Assembly: GCA_034008185.1 (NCBI GenBank)
Contig: CM067083.1
Location: forward strand, 116,024,837 to 116,088,836
DNA from: Gorsachius magnificus
Lineage: Eukaryota > Chordata > Aves > Pelecaniformes > Ardeidae
DNA length: 64,000 nucleotides
Direction: 5' to 3'
Shown: in pieces, positions 63,234-64,000 of the stretch
How the letters are laid out: the number at the start of each line of letters is the position of its first letter
Position numbering within the stretch: the first letter of the stretch is position 1
The notes under the pieces: generated by a model
Told to the model about the DNA's origin: nothing
Database searches by the model: none
The model's input: only the letters and a program-made list of their open reading frames with translations
Translations under genes and position numbers: made by a program

Positions 63234-64000
63234 CTGTGAAAAGGATTTCAAAGGTGTGTATTTCCAGAACTTACCATCAAACAATAAAAAAAAATACATA
63301 TCCAATTCTATGTTAGAAGGCCCATTGTGGGGTGTTTTAGTAGTATGTAAAATTATGCATCAAGAAACTAAATGCCCATAATGCCCCAAATAAAAAGATA
63401 TGAAACTATTTGTTCAACCAGAGTATTTTAAAATTCATTTTTTCTCTATATTTAGAACAACATGGATATAACATTTTGCAGTCATGCAGATCATAAGTGG
63501 GGATTCTAATTTCTTCAGAGTTTAGAATTTTATTCTGATGTACATTTTTAGTATTATTATAAAGTCTAGAACTCAGTGCTATATGGGACTCCAGAGTTTC
63601 CTGAGTTTAAATAATTTTTGAAATCAAATATGCTTAGTTCATAAGGAAAAAGATAGGTATTTCTTTATCTGAACTGAATCAGATAAAAAGTCAGCCTGCC
63701 TTCTCTCCTTTACATGTATTATTGTAAATAATGGGGGAATGTTATGTTGATCACAATTTAAAGTAAGAAACTGCTACATAGAACAGAGATATTTTCCATT
63801 TTTTTCACAGTGTGCCCTTAGTTATACATATATCTAGTCATTAGCCTTCAGGATGACTGACTGAGACTCTGATAATGATTTTTGAAAAAATGCTGCTAAT
63901 GATAAAAGCAGTATAATCTATTGCCAATGCTAAATAGACTGCAAAACCTTCACATGCAAAGTCCTGGGGAAAAAAAAATCTGAAAAAGCACAGTATACTG
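63234..64000 (-). other. APOB: APOB intron, 3' part, running off the window
   Basis: AT-rich sequence upstream (in gene sense) of the 115-bp exon. I see no coding similarity to apoB before the window ends, so the donor of the large upstream exon is outside. No repeat was recognised. Confidence 0.75.

Noticed and set aside
1..64000. CRISPR arrays, operons, tRNA or rRNA genes
   Set aside because: No regularly spaced repeats, no cloverleaf with A and B boxes, and no rRNA-like sequence were found. The DNA is plainly vertebrate.

Overview
The window is vertebrate genomic DNA and almost certainly from a bird. It is AT-rich and intron-bearing. It carries CR1 LINEs with the avian 3' tail (repeated ATTCTATGATTCT-like units), a TSD-flanked solo LTR of avian ERV type, and the 3' end of an apolipoprotein B gene whose protein resembles human apoB-100 but runs longer at the C-terminus.

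Layout. Positions 1 to about 58.9 kb are intergenic DNA downstream of APOB, in which I can support no protein-coding host gene. This stretch holds an exact 115-bp direct repeat (1646-1760 and 2294-2408), six CR1 copies of different ages (10.3, 13.6, 28.1, 45.5, 46.9 and 48.5-51.3 kb), a 586-bp solo LTR on the minus strand with a 5-bp target-site duplication (15869-16454), two further LTR-like or repeat-derived segments (35.3-36.8 kb and 44.0-44.9 kb), relics of a palindromic interspersed repeat (7.77, 33.1, 38.5 and 58.9 kb), G-runs able to form quadruplexes, and two CpG-dense unique stretches that look like candidate regulatory elements (9.70-9.93 and 39.06-39.30 kb).

Positions 59.03-64.0 kb hold the 3' end of APOB on the minus strand: three coding exons of 115, 184 and 1812 coding bases, joined by consensus splice sites in a consistent phase, followed by a short 3' UTR with an AATAAA signal. 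The large exon that precedes them in vertebrate APOB lies beyond the right edge. The encoded part is the C-terminal, amphipathic-helix-rich lipid-binding end of apoB. It keeps the tryptophan equivalent to human Trp4369 and continues about 73 residues past the point where human apoB-100 stops.

I did not find a convincing new biological system. The most useful leads are the perfect 115-bp duplication, the C-terminal extension of apoB, the CpG-rich candidate elements and the tandem TATA-containing repeat at 44 kb. All repeat names come from recognition by eye, not from a database search.
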